Assembly (NCBI GenBank): GCA_964624795.1
Contig: CAZUZS010000008.1
Span: 34,975 to 98,974 of the forward strand
DNA: 64,000 bases
From: CAZUZS01 sp964624795
Lineage (GTDB): Bacteria > Calditrichota > Calditrichia > RBG-13-44-9
Direction: 5' to 3'
Each line of letters begins with the position of its first letter. Within the stretch, counting starts at the first letter, position 1. Below, piece after piece: positions 53,399 through 64,000 of this stretch. The translations under genes and the position numbers were made by a program. Below the pieces are notes generated by a model. That model made no database searches and was not told the origin of the DNA. It worked only from the letters and a program-made list of their open reading frames with translations.

Positions 53399-55105
53399 AT
53401 GGGCAATATGGGTTCTTACGAGGAACAAGTGAAAAATTTCAACTGGGCTTCCGTTGAAAAGGAGCTCGGCTACCAAAAAGGAGATGTGATTAACATTGGG
53501 TATTATTGTGCAGACCGCAACTGTGACCAGGGGAAGGGCGAGAAGTTGGCTCTGATCTGGGAAGGCCACAGCGGTGAAGTTAAGAAATTTACCTTTAACC
53601 ATATGCGAATACATACTAATAGCATTGCTTCATTTTTAAAGAACCTGGGATTGAACCCAGGCGACCGCATTTGCCTGTTCATGGATAAAATACCGGAACT
53701 GTATTTCGGCTTTCTCGCCATTCTGAAGATGGGTGGAATTGCCCAGCCGCTATTTTCCGCATTCGGCGGGGAATCACTATTTACCCGGTTGGACGATGCG
53801 GACACGGCGGCCATCATAACTCAAAAAAAGCACGTGGGTAAAGTAAGAAAGATCCTCAAAGATTTGCCGCAGCTCAAACATATTATCGTTGTGGACGACG
53901 ACGGAAGCAAACCGCTGCAGGAAAGAGAAATCGCTTTCTCAATGGAAAAAGCAGACCCGGTGGAAAATTTTGAGATTTACCCTTCCACCGCCGAAACGCC
54001 TTCGGTGCTGCACTACACTTCGGGAACCACCGGAAAGCCGAAAGGCGCCCAGCATGTGCATTATTCACTGATCTCGCAATATATCTCCGCCAAATTCGCC
54101 CTGGACTTAAGGGATGAAGATATTTACTGGTGCACGGCAGACCCCGGCTGGGTCACCGGAACTTCTTACGGCATCATCGGCCCGTGGTCAAACGGCATTA
54201 CGCAATGCGTGCTGGATGCCGGTTTCCGGGCGGAAGCATGGTACAAATTCATCCAGGATCACCGGGTGACGGTGTGGTATTCGGCTCCCACTGCCATTCG
54301 GGCGCTGATGAAGCAGGGTGCCGAAATCGTCAAACAGCACGACCTTTCCTCTCTGCGACACCTCTGCAGCGTGGGCGAGCCGCTGAATGCCGAGGCCGTC
54401 ATCTGGTCCACCGAAACGTTTGGCCTCACCTTTCACGACACCTTCTGGCAAACCGAAACCGGCAGCATTATGATCAGCAATTACCCGGGAATGAAAATCA
54501 AGCCGGGATCCATGGGCAAACCTTTTCCTGGAATTACCGCCACCGTTTTGGATTTGCGAACACACCAACCCATTCAAAAAACCGGCACGGTGGGGCTTAT
54601 CGCCATTAAACCCGGCTGGCCGTCCATGTTCAGAACCTATTGGAACAACGAGTCCACCTACCGCAGCAAATTTACCGACGGCTGGTATATTTGCGGGGAC
54701 CGCGCCAGCATCGACGAGGACGGCTATTTCTGGTTTGTGGGGCGGGATGACGACGTCATCAACACCGGCGGGCACCTGGTTGGCCCTTTCGAAATTGAAT
54801 CGGCTCTTCTGGAGCACGAGGCGGTGGCGGAATCTGCCGTGGTTGGAAAACCGGATCCGGTGAATATGGAGGTGGTCAAAGCCTTCATCAGCCTGAAACC
54901 CGGCTTCGAAGTCACCGAAATGATGAAACTTAATATCATGAACTTCGTGCGCAAACGTCTTTCGCCGCTGGCGATGCCGCAGGAAATAGAGTTCGTCGAT
55001 TCTCTTCCTAAAACCCGTAGTGGCAAAATTATGAGAAGGCTGCTTAGGGCCAAAGAATGGGGTGAGGAATTGGGCGACACTTCAACACTGGAAAACGACG
55101 ATTAA
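53399..55105 (+). CDS. AMP-forming acyl/acetyl-CoA synthetase (AcsA-like)
   Basis: The 568-residue protein is an ANL-superfamily ligase that activates a carboxylate as an acyl-adenylate and transfers it to a thiol. Core motifs are YTSGTTGKPKG (P-loop), WCTADPGWVTG, DTFWQTETG, the hinge region WYICGDRASIDEDG followed by FVGRDDDVIN, and the C-terminal PKTRSGKIMRR with the catalytic Lys543. Overall it resembles Bacillus AcsA-type acetyl-CoA synthetases of about 570 residues. A carrier-protein gene follows 50 bases later, so the acceptor thiol may be that carrier instead of CoA. The substrate is not determined. Start ATG 53399 or 53408. Confidence 0.88.
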   Translation: MGNMGSYEEQVKNFNWASVEKELGYQKGDVINIGYYCADRNCDQGKGEKLALIWEGHSGEVKKFTFNHMRIHTNSIASFLKNLGLNPGDRICLFMDKIPELYFGFLAILKMGGIAQPLFSAFGGESLFTRLDDADTAAIITQKKHVGKVRKILKDLPQLKHIIVVDDDGSKPLQEREIAFSMEKADPVENFEIYPSTAETPSVLHYTSGTTGKPKGAQHVHYSLISQYISAKFALDLRDEDIYWCTADPGWVTGTSYGIIGPWSNGITQCVLDAGFRAEAWYKFIQDHRVTVWYSAPTAIRALMKQGAEIVKQHDLSSLRHLCSVGEPLNAEAVIWSTETFGLTFHDTFWQTETGSIMISNYPGMKIKPGSMGKPFPGITATVLDLRTHQPIQKTGTVGLIAIKPGWPSMFRTYWNNESTYRSKFTDGWYICGDRASIDEDGYFWFVGRDDDVINTGGHLVGPFEIESALLEHEAVAESAVVGKPDPVNMEVVKAFISLKPGFEVTEMMKLNIMNFVRKRLSPLAMPQEIEFVDSLPKTRSGKIMRRLLRAKEWGEELGDTSTLENDD

Positions 55106-55155
55106 AATTTTGGAATAACTCATGATTTTTAAACTAATCTGATAAGGAGGTAAAA

Positions 55156-55407
55156 ATGGAATCAATAAAAGATGTCATTCTTGAATACGTAAAAGATGAA
55201 TACCTGGAAGAGGACGACGATATGGATATCACCTACGACACCCCGCTCATCAGCGGCGGTATTGTCGATTCGTTCTCCATGGTCTCCCTGAAAACATTTC
55301 TTGAGACCAAATACAGCATTCAAATTCCTGATGCCAAAGCAACACCGGAAGCATTCGATTCGGTCAACAACATCATGGAATTGCTAAAGGAATTCAATGT
55401 TCAATAA
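55156..55407 (+). CDS. Acyl carrier protein (DltC-like)
   Basis: The 83-residue acidic protein has the phosphopantetheine attachment Ser39 in GGIVDSFSMVSL, preceded by YDTPLISGG and followed by FLETKYSIQIP and FDSVNNIMELL. The DSF motif and SVNNIM end resemble stand-alone carriers of the DltC type more than the fatty-acid AcpP (DSLDTVEL). It would carry an acyl or aminoacyl group as a thioester. It lies between the ligase and the first Kbl-type gene with AAGGAGG upstream, 12 bases from the next gene. Confidence 0.9.
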   Translation: MESIKDVILEYVKDEYLEEDDDMDITYDTPLISGGIVDSFSMVSLKTFLETKYSIQIPDAKATPEAFDSVNNIMELLKEFNVQ

Positions 55408-55419
55408 AGGAGAACAAAC

Positions 55420-56667
55420 ATGGCTTATACAAATAATGAAAGAACATTCTTTCAACAGGAATTGAAGAATATTCGGGAAGCCGGAATTTTCAAGGAAGAG
55501 CGCATCATCCAGGCGCCGCAGGATTCCGAAATTGAGGTGGTTTTCCCGGTTGGTTCACAGCAAAAGCGGGTCATCAATATGTGCGCTAACAATTACCTGG
55601 GCCTTTCTTCCCACCCGGATGTTGTTAAGGCGGCACATAACGGCCTAGATCATCGGGGCTACGGGATGTCCTCGGTGCGGTTCATCTGCGGCACCCAGGA
55701 CATTCACAAGGAACTGGAAAATAAGCTGACCGAGTTCCTGGGCACAGAAGACACCATTCTTTTCCCCTCCTGCATGGATGCCAATGCCGGTGTTTTTGAG
55801 GCGTTGTTGGGCGAAGAAGACATCATGATTGCCGACCGGCTGGTGCACGCCTCAATAGTTGACGGTATGCGGCTGGCAAAAGCGCAAACCGACACCTACA
55901 AACACTCTGACATGGGACATCTTGAGAAAAAGCTTCAGCTTCACCAGGACAAGCGAATGCGGATGATTATCACCGATGGCGCGTTCTCCATGGACGGCGA
56001 CCTGGCAAAACTGGACCAGATCGTGGAATTGGCGGAAAAATATAACGCGATGGTCATGGTCGACGAATCCCATGCTACCGGTTTTATCGGCAAGACCGGG
56101 CGAGGAACCCACGAGCATTTCAATGTGTTGGGAAAAATCGACATCATAACCACAACATTGGGTAAGGCGCTGGGAGGTGCTTCCGGAGGCTGCGTTTCCG
56201 GTCGCAAAGAGATGGTCGAAATGTGTCGCCAGAAAGCCCGGCCTTACCTGTTTTCCAATACCATTCCGCCGGTAGTGGTTGCGGCAGCCAACACCGTCAT
56301 CGATGTGATTTCCAAAACCACCGAGAGGCGAGACAAGCTGGAAAAAAACACCGCATTCTGGCGCAAGTCCCTCACCGAAGCCGGCTTCATTATAAAAGAA
56401 GGGGAAACGCCAATTGTCCCCATCATGCTGTTCAACGCCAAGCTTTCCCAGGATTTCTCCAAGGATCTGTACGATGAAGGGATCTACGTGGTGGGATTTT
56501 TCTTCCCGGTGGTGGCAAAGGGCCAGGCCCGTATCCGCACCCAGCTTTCCGCTGCTCACGATATGCATCACCTGCAGAAAGCGCTGGACGCGTTTGTTAA
56601 AATCGGCAAAAAGTATGATATCCTGCATAAGACAAAACAGGAAATCATCGATAAATACGGAATGTAG
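55420..56667 (+). CDS. Alpha-oxoamine synthase, Kbl-like, copy 1
   Basis: The 415-residue PLP enzyme belongs to the alpha-oxoamine synthase family (Kbl, BioF, HemA, serine palmitoyltransferase), which joins an acyl thioester to an amino acid with loss of carbon dioxide. Visible blocks are CANNYLGLSSHPDVVKAA, GYGMSSVRFICGTQD, VMVDESHATGFIG and the PLP lysine Lys249 in TTTLGKALGGASGG. RPYLFSNTIPP and GFFFPVVAKGQARIRTQLSA match Kbl. Compared with copy 2 several positions diverge (SCMDANAGVFEALLG, IADRLVHASIVDG). It follows the carrier-protein gene by 12 bases, so its acyl donor may be carrier-bound. Confidence 0.88.
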   Translation: MAYTNNERTFFQQELKNIREAGIFKEERIIQAPQDSEIEVVFPVGSQQKRVINMCANNYLGLSSHPDVVKAAHNGLDHRGYGMSSVRFICGTQDIHKELENKLTEFLGTEDTILFPSCMDANAGVFEALLGEEDIMIADRLVHASIVDGMRLAKAQTDTYKHSDMGHLEKKLQLHQDKRMRMIITDGAFSMDGDLAKLDQIVELAEKYNAMVMVDESHATGFIGKTGRGTHEHFNVLGKIDIITTTLGKALGGASGGCVSGRKEMVEMCRQKARPYLFSNTIPPVVVAAANTVIDVISKTTERRDKLEKNTAFWRKSLTEAGFIIKEGETPIVPIMLFNAKLSQDFSKDLYDEGIYVVGFFFPVVAKGQARIRTQLSAAHDMHHLQKALDAFVKIGKKYDILHKTKQEIIDKYGM

Positions 56668-56676
56668 AATGGAACT

Positions 56677-56749
56677 CACTTTCCCGGAAGCCTAACGGAA
56701 GAATTGTTTGACAGGTAAGTCGACCGGTTTCCGGGAAAGTGGTTTTTTC
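56677..56749 (+). terminator. Terminator after the first Kbl-type gene
   Basis: CACTTTCCCGGAA (56677-56689) and TTCCGGGAAAGTG (56729-56741) form a perfect 13-base stem, followed by GTTTTTT. The loop of 39 bases is unusually long. It would end the ligase/carrier/Kbl transcript. Confidence 0.65.
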
Positions 56750-56801
56750 GGCAGTTGGGTAGGAAGATAAATATTTCCAGCGGTGTCGGTCGGCTTGCCC
56801 C

Positions 56802-56901
56802 NNNNNNNNNNNNNNNNNNNNNNNNNNNNNNNNNNNNNNNNNNNNNNNNNNNNNNNNNNNNNNNNNNNNNNNNNNNNNNNNNNNNNNNNNNNNNNNNNNN
56901 N
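56802..56901. other. Assembly gap (100 N) between the two Kbl-type genes
   Basis: Exactly 100 N. The minus strand left of it stays open from the gap edge to a stop at 56692 (GKPTDTAGNIYLPTQLPKKP and further), so a minus-strand gene could lie partly in the gap. Confidence 0.9.
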
Positions 56902-57009
56902 TCTCCCCCATCTTAGCAGATTTTCCTTATTATTCAACGGTATTTTTTTTATATTGGGTCGGCGTCTTTTATTGGCAGCATAAAATCATGTTTAGTGGAG
57001 GAGGATATC

Positions 57010-58272
57010 ATGTATCAGCGCGTGAAATACGACCTGAAACAGGAGTTGAACAAGATAAAGGAGTCGGGTGTGTTCAAGGACGAACGGGTCATCCTTTCCG
57101 ATCAGAAGGCGAACATTGTTGTCTCCTACCCGGAAGGCTCCAAACCCAAAGAGGTTCTGAATTTTTGCTCAAACAATTATTTGGGTTTGGCAAACCATCC
57201 CAAGCTGATTGAGGCAGCACAGCAAGCCCTGACCACCCACGGTTTTGGAATGGCGTCGGTCCGTTTTATCTGCGGCACCCAGGATCTTCATAAAGCCCTC
57301 GAAAAGAAAATTTCCGAGTTCTACGGTACTGAAGACACCATTCTCTACTCTTCCTGCTTCGATGCCAACGGTGGTCTTTTCGAGGCCATCTTAGGCCCGG
57401 AGGATGCGATCATCACCGATGCACTGAATCACGCCAGCATCATCGACGGCATTCGCCTGTGTAAAGCAAAGCGCTTCATCTACGATCATTCCGATATGGC
57501 CTACCTGGAAAAAGTGATCAAGCGGGCGCGGGCGGGCGTGGACATCTGGGACGGACCGGGATTATCAAAAGAACCGGTTCCGGCAAGAAATATTCTCGTC
57601 GCCACCGACGGCGTGTTTTCGATGGATGGCGATATTGCCAAGATCAAAGAAATCACCGAACTGGCCGAGAAATACTGCGCCATGGTAATGGTGGACGATT
57701 CCCATGCCACCGGTTTTTTCGGAAACACCGGCCGCGGCTCGGTTGAATATTGCGATGCGCTGGGCGAAGTGGATATCATCACGTCCACCCTGGGAAAAGC
57801 CATGGGCGGCGCCACCGGGGGATTTACAACCGGCCGGAAGGAAATCATCGATGTGCTCCGCCAGAAATCCCGCCCTTACCTGTTTTCCAACACGCTGGCA
57901 CCGGTTGTGGCGGCGGCTTCCATTGCAGCTTTCGATCTGCTCAATAAAAGCGACAGCCTGCGCAAAAAATTAATGGAAAACACCACCTACTTCCGTAAAA
58001 AAATGACCGCGCTGGGTTTCGACATCATCGAGGGTGTTCATCCCATTGTTCCCATTTTGTTCCGCAATTTTGAGAACGATGCGGAGCTTGCCCAGAAGAT
58101 ATCCAAAGACCTTTATGACGAAGGAATTTATGTAGTCGGATTTTTCTACCCGGTGGTGCCGCAGGGCAAGGCCCGCATCCGGGTTCAGCTTTCTGCTGCC
58201 CACACCAAAGAACAGGTCGACCTGGCAATCGCCGCATTCGAAAAGGTCGGTAAGAAATATAAAGTCATTTGA
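57010..58272 (+). CDS. kbl: 2-amino-3-ketobutyrate CoA ligase (glycine C-acetyltransferase)
   Basis: The 420-residue PLP enzyme is close to E. coli Kbl, with FCSNNYLGLANHPKLIEAA, GFGMASVRFICGTQD, YSSCFDANGGLFEAILG, DALNHASIIDG, VMVDDSHATGFFG, and Lys263 in STLGKAMGGATGG. RPYLFSNTLAP and GFFYPVVPQGKARIRVQLSA also match. Kbl cleaves or forms 2-amino-3-ketobutyrate from glycine and acetyl-CoA in threonine breakdown. An insertion of about 15 residues (WDGPGLSKEPVPARN) precedes the ILVATDGVFSMDGD block. I chose ATG 57010, behind GGAGGA. No threonine dehydrogenase gene is visible. Confidence 0.88.
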   Translation: MYQRVKYDLKQELNKIKESGVFKDERVILSDQKANIVVSYPEGSKPKEVLNFCSNNYLGLANHPKLIEAAQQALTTHGFGMASVRFICGTQDLHKALEKKISEFYGTEDTILYSSCFDANGGLFEAILGPEDAIITDALNHASIIDGIRLCKAKRFIYDHSDMAYLEKVIKRARAGVDIWDGPGLSKEPVPARNILVATDGVFSMDGDIAKIKEITELAEKYCAMVMVDDSHATGFFGNTGRGSVEYCDALGEVDIITSTLGKAMGGATGGFTTGRKEIIDVLRQKSRPYLFSNTLAPVVAAASIAAFDLLNKSDSLRKKLMENTTYFRKKMTALGFDIIEGVHPIVPILFRNFENDAELAQKISKDLYDEGIYVVGFFYPVVPQGKARIRVQLSAAHTKEQVDLAIAAFEKVGKKYKVI

Positions 58273-58487
58273 TTAGATTGAGACAATTGCAGAAAAACTC
58301 CTTTCAATTCAGGATCCGATTGGAAGTAGAATCGGTCGGACGACTTGTTAATAAAATAAAACGATTCAAGTTTTGCCCTGATCAAAACGATTATGTTTAT
58401 GAGGGCGGACCGGCAGTAGCCGTGAGTTGTTTCAGCCGGTTTTCACAATGGATGTGGGCGTCCCGTAAACATGATGTTGATACAATT

Positions 58488-59603
58488 ATGCTCAAGATTA
58501 TTTCTACGCTGTTTTTATTCATTCTTCTGCCATTCCAGAATACGGTTACTAACACCGAGTCCGCCGTTACCTGGCCTGACCCGATTTACGACATTCTGCA
58601 CGCCATCGATTCCCGGCGGGCGGCTACAATCGATTCGTTTTTCAGTGAACGATTCAATCGTCATGCGTTTAACGGAACGGTACTGTTTGCCGAGAACGGC
58701 AGAATTATTTATGAACATGCTTTCGGTTTGGCAAATTTTAAGCAGAAAGACAGCCTGAAAATCAACTCCGGTTTTCAGTTGGCTTCGGTGTCCAAGCCGC
58801 TAACCGCGTTTGCCGTTATGATGCTGGCGGAAAAGGGTAAGCTGAGCTATGATGACGATGTGCGAAAATTCTTTCCAAATTTTCCATACGCCGATATTAC
58901 AATCCGGCTGCTGCTGATCCACCGCTCGGGGCTTCCCAATTACATGTATTTCGCCGATAAATACTGGCCGGATCGCAGCGTGCCAATCACGAACAGCGAT
59001 GTGGTAGAGCTGATGGAAAAATACCATCCGGCTCCCAATTACCGGCCCAACACCCGCTATAATTACAGCAACACCAACTACGCACTTCTGGCATCTATCG
59101 TGGAAAAAGTGTCGGGAATGGATTTCCGCGATTTCATGAAAAAGTATATTTTCAAACCGCTGGCAATGAACCACACATTTATCTATCGCAAAACGCAAAC
59201 TACCAACGTTCCACAAGAAGTTGTGGGCTACACCCGCCGGCGTCGGGTTGCCGAAGACAGTTACCTGAATGGCGTGGTTGGCGACAAAGGCGTCTACTCC
59301 ACCGTGGAGGACCTGCTGAATTTTGACCAAGCTCTTTACAACGGCACCCTGGTGAGTCGGAAATCGCTTGAACAGGCCTTCCAGCCAGCACACAAAGATT
59401 TACACCTGGATGACAACTACGGCTTCGGCTGGCGGGTCAGCATCCGTAAAGATGGCGAAAAGGTTGTCTATCACGCCGGGTGGTGGAAAGGTTTCAAGAC
59501 TTATTTCATTCGTCTCCTGGATGAGCACCGCACCATCATCGTGCTATCCAACCAATCACGACCCTACCATTTCCGAATCGATCGTCTGAACGAGCTGTTT
59601 TGA
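58488..59603 (+). CDS. Exported serine hydrolase, beta-lactamase/penicillin-binding-like
   Basis: The 371-residue precursor has a signal peptide (MLKIISTLFLFILLPFQ) and a class C beta-lactamase-type domain. Active-site elements are the SxxK motif in LASVSKPLTAFAV, the YxN motif in YNYSNTNYALL, and HAGWWKGF as the third element. Such proteins are peptidases, esterases or beta-lactamases; nothing here indicates which. ATG 58488 fits the signal peptide; an open frame continues upstream to 58269 but that part looks non-coding. It follows kbl by 215 bases. Confidence 0.85.
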   Translation: MLKIISTLFLFILLPFQNTVTNTESAVTWPDPIYDILHAIDSRRAATIDSFFSERFNRHAFNGTVLFAENGRIIYEHAFGLANFKQKDSLKINSGFQLASVSKPLTAFAVMMLAEKGKLSYDDDVRKFFPNFPYADITIRLLLIHRSGLPNYMYFADKYWPDRSVPITNSDVVELMEKYHPAPNYRPNTRYNYSNTNYALLASIVEKVSGMDFRDFMKKYIFKPLAMNHTFIYRKTQTTNVPQEVVGYTRRRRVAEDSYLNGVVGDKGVYSTVEDLLNFDQALYNGTLVSRKSLEQAFQPAHKDLHLDDNYGFGWRVSIRKDGEKVVYHAGWWKGFKTYFIRLLDEHRTIIVLSNQSRPYHFRIDRLNELF

Positions 59604-59863
59604 GCATCGTGCAGAGCCAAGCGTAGATTGCAGATTCGTATCGAGATAATGCTTGTAATTCTCCCAAATCGAAATATTCATAGGGATCGGCCAAAAAGAT
59701 AAGCCAGTCCTGTTAACGACGAAATGTTTACAGGCATCTCATTTCTCTTCCAATTCCCGAACGTTGCAACAAAAAAGAACCTCTCAATCCTAATCCGAAA
59801 AATGCTTGCCGTCACCGCAGTGATCTTGTATTTTCCAGTCCATCTAAAATACAGGACACTATT

Positions 59864-60526
59864 GTGATCAGAATACTGAACGACATCGAGGCACGCATCC
59901 TGGGCTGCCTTATCGAAAAAGAAGTTACCACGCCCGAATATTATCCGCCATCGCTCAATGCACTGAAAAATGCCTGCAACCAGAAATCCAACCGCGAGCC
60001 GGTGGCGGCCTACGACGACGCCGAGGTTCTGCAGGGTGTCAAAAGCCTGCAAGCGGACGGCATCGTGGTCATCTCATCCGGCGCCGGACAGCGGGTCCGC
60101 AAATATCACCATCGTTTCGCCGAGCACTACCCGGTAACCAAAAAGGAAATGTATGTCCTGTGCGAGTTGATGCTGCGGGGCGCACAGACGGTGGGGGAAA
60201 TCCGCACTCATGCCAGCCGGATGTACGATTACGCCAGCCTGGATGAAGTCAACGAAGCGCTGGAGGAACTCATTGATCGTCCCGAGCCGCTGGTGGCGAA
60301 ACTGCCCCGCCAGCCGGGGAGAAAAGAACACCGCTACATGCACCGGCTAAGCGGCGAGCCGGAAATCCGGGAAGAAGAAAGTGCCTTGCCGGAAGAACCG
60401 GCGACGCTACGGCTGCAAACAAGCGACGATCGCATTTCCACCCTGGAAAACGAAATCCAGGGGCTGCGGGAAGAATTAAAAGAGCTGAGAGAAAATTTCG
60501 ATAAATTTAGATCGCAGTTTGAATAA
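59864..60526 (+). CDS. YceH-family (DUF480) protein
   Basis: The 220-residue protein has two winged-helix-like domains. Family blocks are LNDIEARILGCLIEKEVTTP, YYPPSLNALKNACNQKSNRE, GQRVRKYHHRF, LMLRGAQTVGEIRTHASRM and VAKLPRQPGRKEHRYMH. A C-terminal coiled coil (ISTLENEIQGLREELKELRE) is added. YceH proteins have no firmly known role. Start is GTG 59864 behind AGGA. It is a cytoplasmic single gene. Confidence 0.92.
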   Translation: MIRILNDIEARILGCLIEKEVTTPEYYPPSLNALKNACNQKSNREPVAAYDDAEVLQGVKSLQADGIVVISSGAGQRVRKYHHRFAEHYPVTKKEMYVLCELMLRGAQTVGEIRTHASRMYDYASLDEVNEALEELIDRPEPLVAKLPRQPGRKEHRYMHRLSGEPEIREEESALPEEPATLRLQTSDDRISTLENEIQGLREELKELRENFDKFRSQFE

Positions 60527-60555
60527 CCGGCAATTGATATTGTTTGGCCTTGAAA

Positions 60556-60655
60556 NNNNNNNNNNNNNNNNNNNNNNNNNNNNNNNNNNNNNNNNNNNNN
60601 NNNNNNNNNNNNNNNNNNNNNNNNNNNNNNNNNNNNNNNNNNNNNNNNNNNNNNN
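60556..60655. other. Assembly gap (100 N)
   Basis: Exactly 100 N, 29 bases after the DUF480 gene stop. Confidence 0.95.
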
Positions 60656-60813
60656 GCATTATTTAAGCTCTTCTTCCATCTAAACTGCTTTACAAAGAAC
60701 CTGAATTCAGTATTCATTTCAATTAAATACAATAAGAACACTATGATCACCGCAAAAATATTTGCTTTGAAAATATTTAGCAAGACATCATATATATTTT
60801 TGATTTCATTCAT
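60656..60813 (-). CDS. Possible fragment of a small membrane protein cut by the gap
   Basis: A minus-strand frame starts at ATG 60813 and stays open into the gap. It reads MNEIKNIYDVLLNIF, a hydrophobic helix (ANIFAVIIVFLLYLIEM) and a basic FRFFVKQFRWKKSLNN. No ribosome-binding site is seen, so it may not be a gene. Confidence 0.3.
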
Positions 60814-60894
60814 GGAAATAAAATACCAGATACCTTGACGGCTAATTACCGATAAGCCTCGTTAATTTCAGCCGCGCCAGGAAAATTTTTAATA

Positions 60895-60928
60895 TTCCTG
60901 TCGATCCTGTTCATCCTGTCCAAAAAAT
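60895..60928. repeat. GACAGGATGAACAGGAT-type dispersed sequence
   Basis: On the minus strand it reads GGACAGGATGAACAGGATCG followed by ACAGGAAT, matching the inverted ends of the 20974-21296 element. It lies just downstream of metH. Confidence 0.5.
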
Positions 60929-60940
60929 ATGCTGACCGGT

Positions 60941-64000
<3,060 letters not shown>

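Noticed and set aside
55852..56679. Long antisense frame opposite the first Kbl-type gene (and similar ones opposite egtB at 1108-1830 and larC at 13137-13865)
   Set aside because: Third-position composition of the real gene leaves the antisense strand open; the antisense products show no motifs.
55420..58272. Serine palmitoyltransferase / sphingolipid locus
   Set aside because: A carrier next to an alpha-oxoamine synthase is suggestive, but both enzymes keep Kbl-specific blocks (RFICGTQD, RPYLFSN, GFF-PVV), not those of serine palmitoyltransferase.

Overview
The window is a 64 kb draft scaffold. It contains four runs of exactly 100 N (22591-22690, 51072-51171, 56802-56901, 60556-60655), which look like placeholders for gaps of unknown length. 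Base composition is close to balanced. Several markers point to a Gram-negative member of the FCB superphylum (Bacteroidota, Calditrichota, KSB1 and relatives): a short primary sigma factor of about 280 residues, type IX-like C-terminal sorting domains on secreted proteins, an ExbB/ExbD/TonB set next to an outer-membrane barrel, and a 31-residue AURKAIP1/COX24-type ribosomal microprotein. A Calditrichota/KSB1-like organism is my best guess, by inference only. No tRNA, rRNA, CRISPR array, integrase or transposase was seen.

Layout. 1-3.7 kb (minus strand): egtD (cut by the window edge), egtB, and a pyridine-nucleotide disulfide oxidoreductase. 4-16 kb: secreted subtilase, patatin, phosphopentomutase, coiled-coil protein plus CapA-like protein, primary sigma factor with a clear terminator, 5'-nucleotidase, LarC, a UbiA prenyltransferase and a membrane methyltransferase. 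16-24.6 kb: an envelope module of a 1002-residue TPR protein, a beta-barrel protein, ExbB, ExbD and TonB, then a SpoIIE-type phosphatase. 24.6-30.2 kb: a HigBA toxin-antitoxin pair, then an ECF sigma factor, its anti-sigma factor and two exported HEAT-repeat proteins. 30.4-41 kb: radical SAM protein, HU, zinc-ribbon/TPR protein, ribosomal microprotein, XseA/XseB, a HOGA-type aldolase, M16 peptidase, Lgt, and a ferritin-like/VIT1 metal transporter.

41.2-49.4 kb is a compact aerobic respiration locus. It encodes a caa3-type cytochrome c oxidase (subunit II with fused cytochrome c, I, III, CtaG and a small IV-like subunit), a Rieske protein, a cytochrome b with fused C-terminal cytochrome c, heme A synthase and a DUF420/CtaM-like assembly protein. 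Together these could pass electrons from menaquinol through the bc complex to oxygen. After some small envelope and stress genes and a cytochrome c, 53.4-58.3 kb carries the most intriguing module: an acetyl-CoA-synthetase-like ligase, a stand-alone DltC-like acyl carrier protein and two Kbl-type alpha-oxoamine synthases. The right end holds a serine hydrolase, a YceH-type protein and most of metH.

Intergenic spaces hold several families of short repeats: GC-rich CTCTCC/GGAGAG palindromes (four copies), tandem double hairpins (two), elements with GCAAAGGCGCAAAG-like inverted ends (two), and GACAGGATnnACAGGAT-like sequences (three sites). None encodes a protein.
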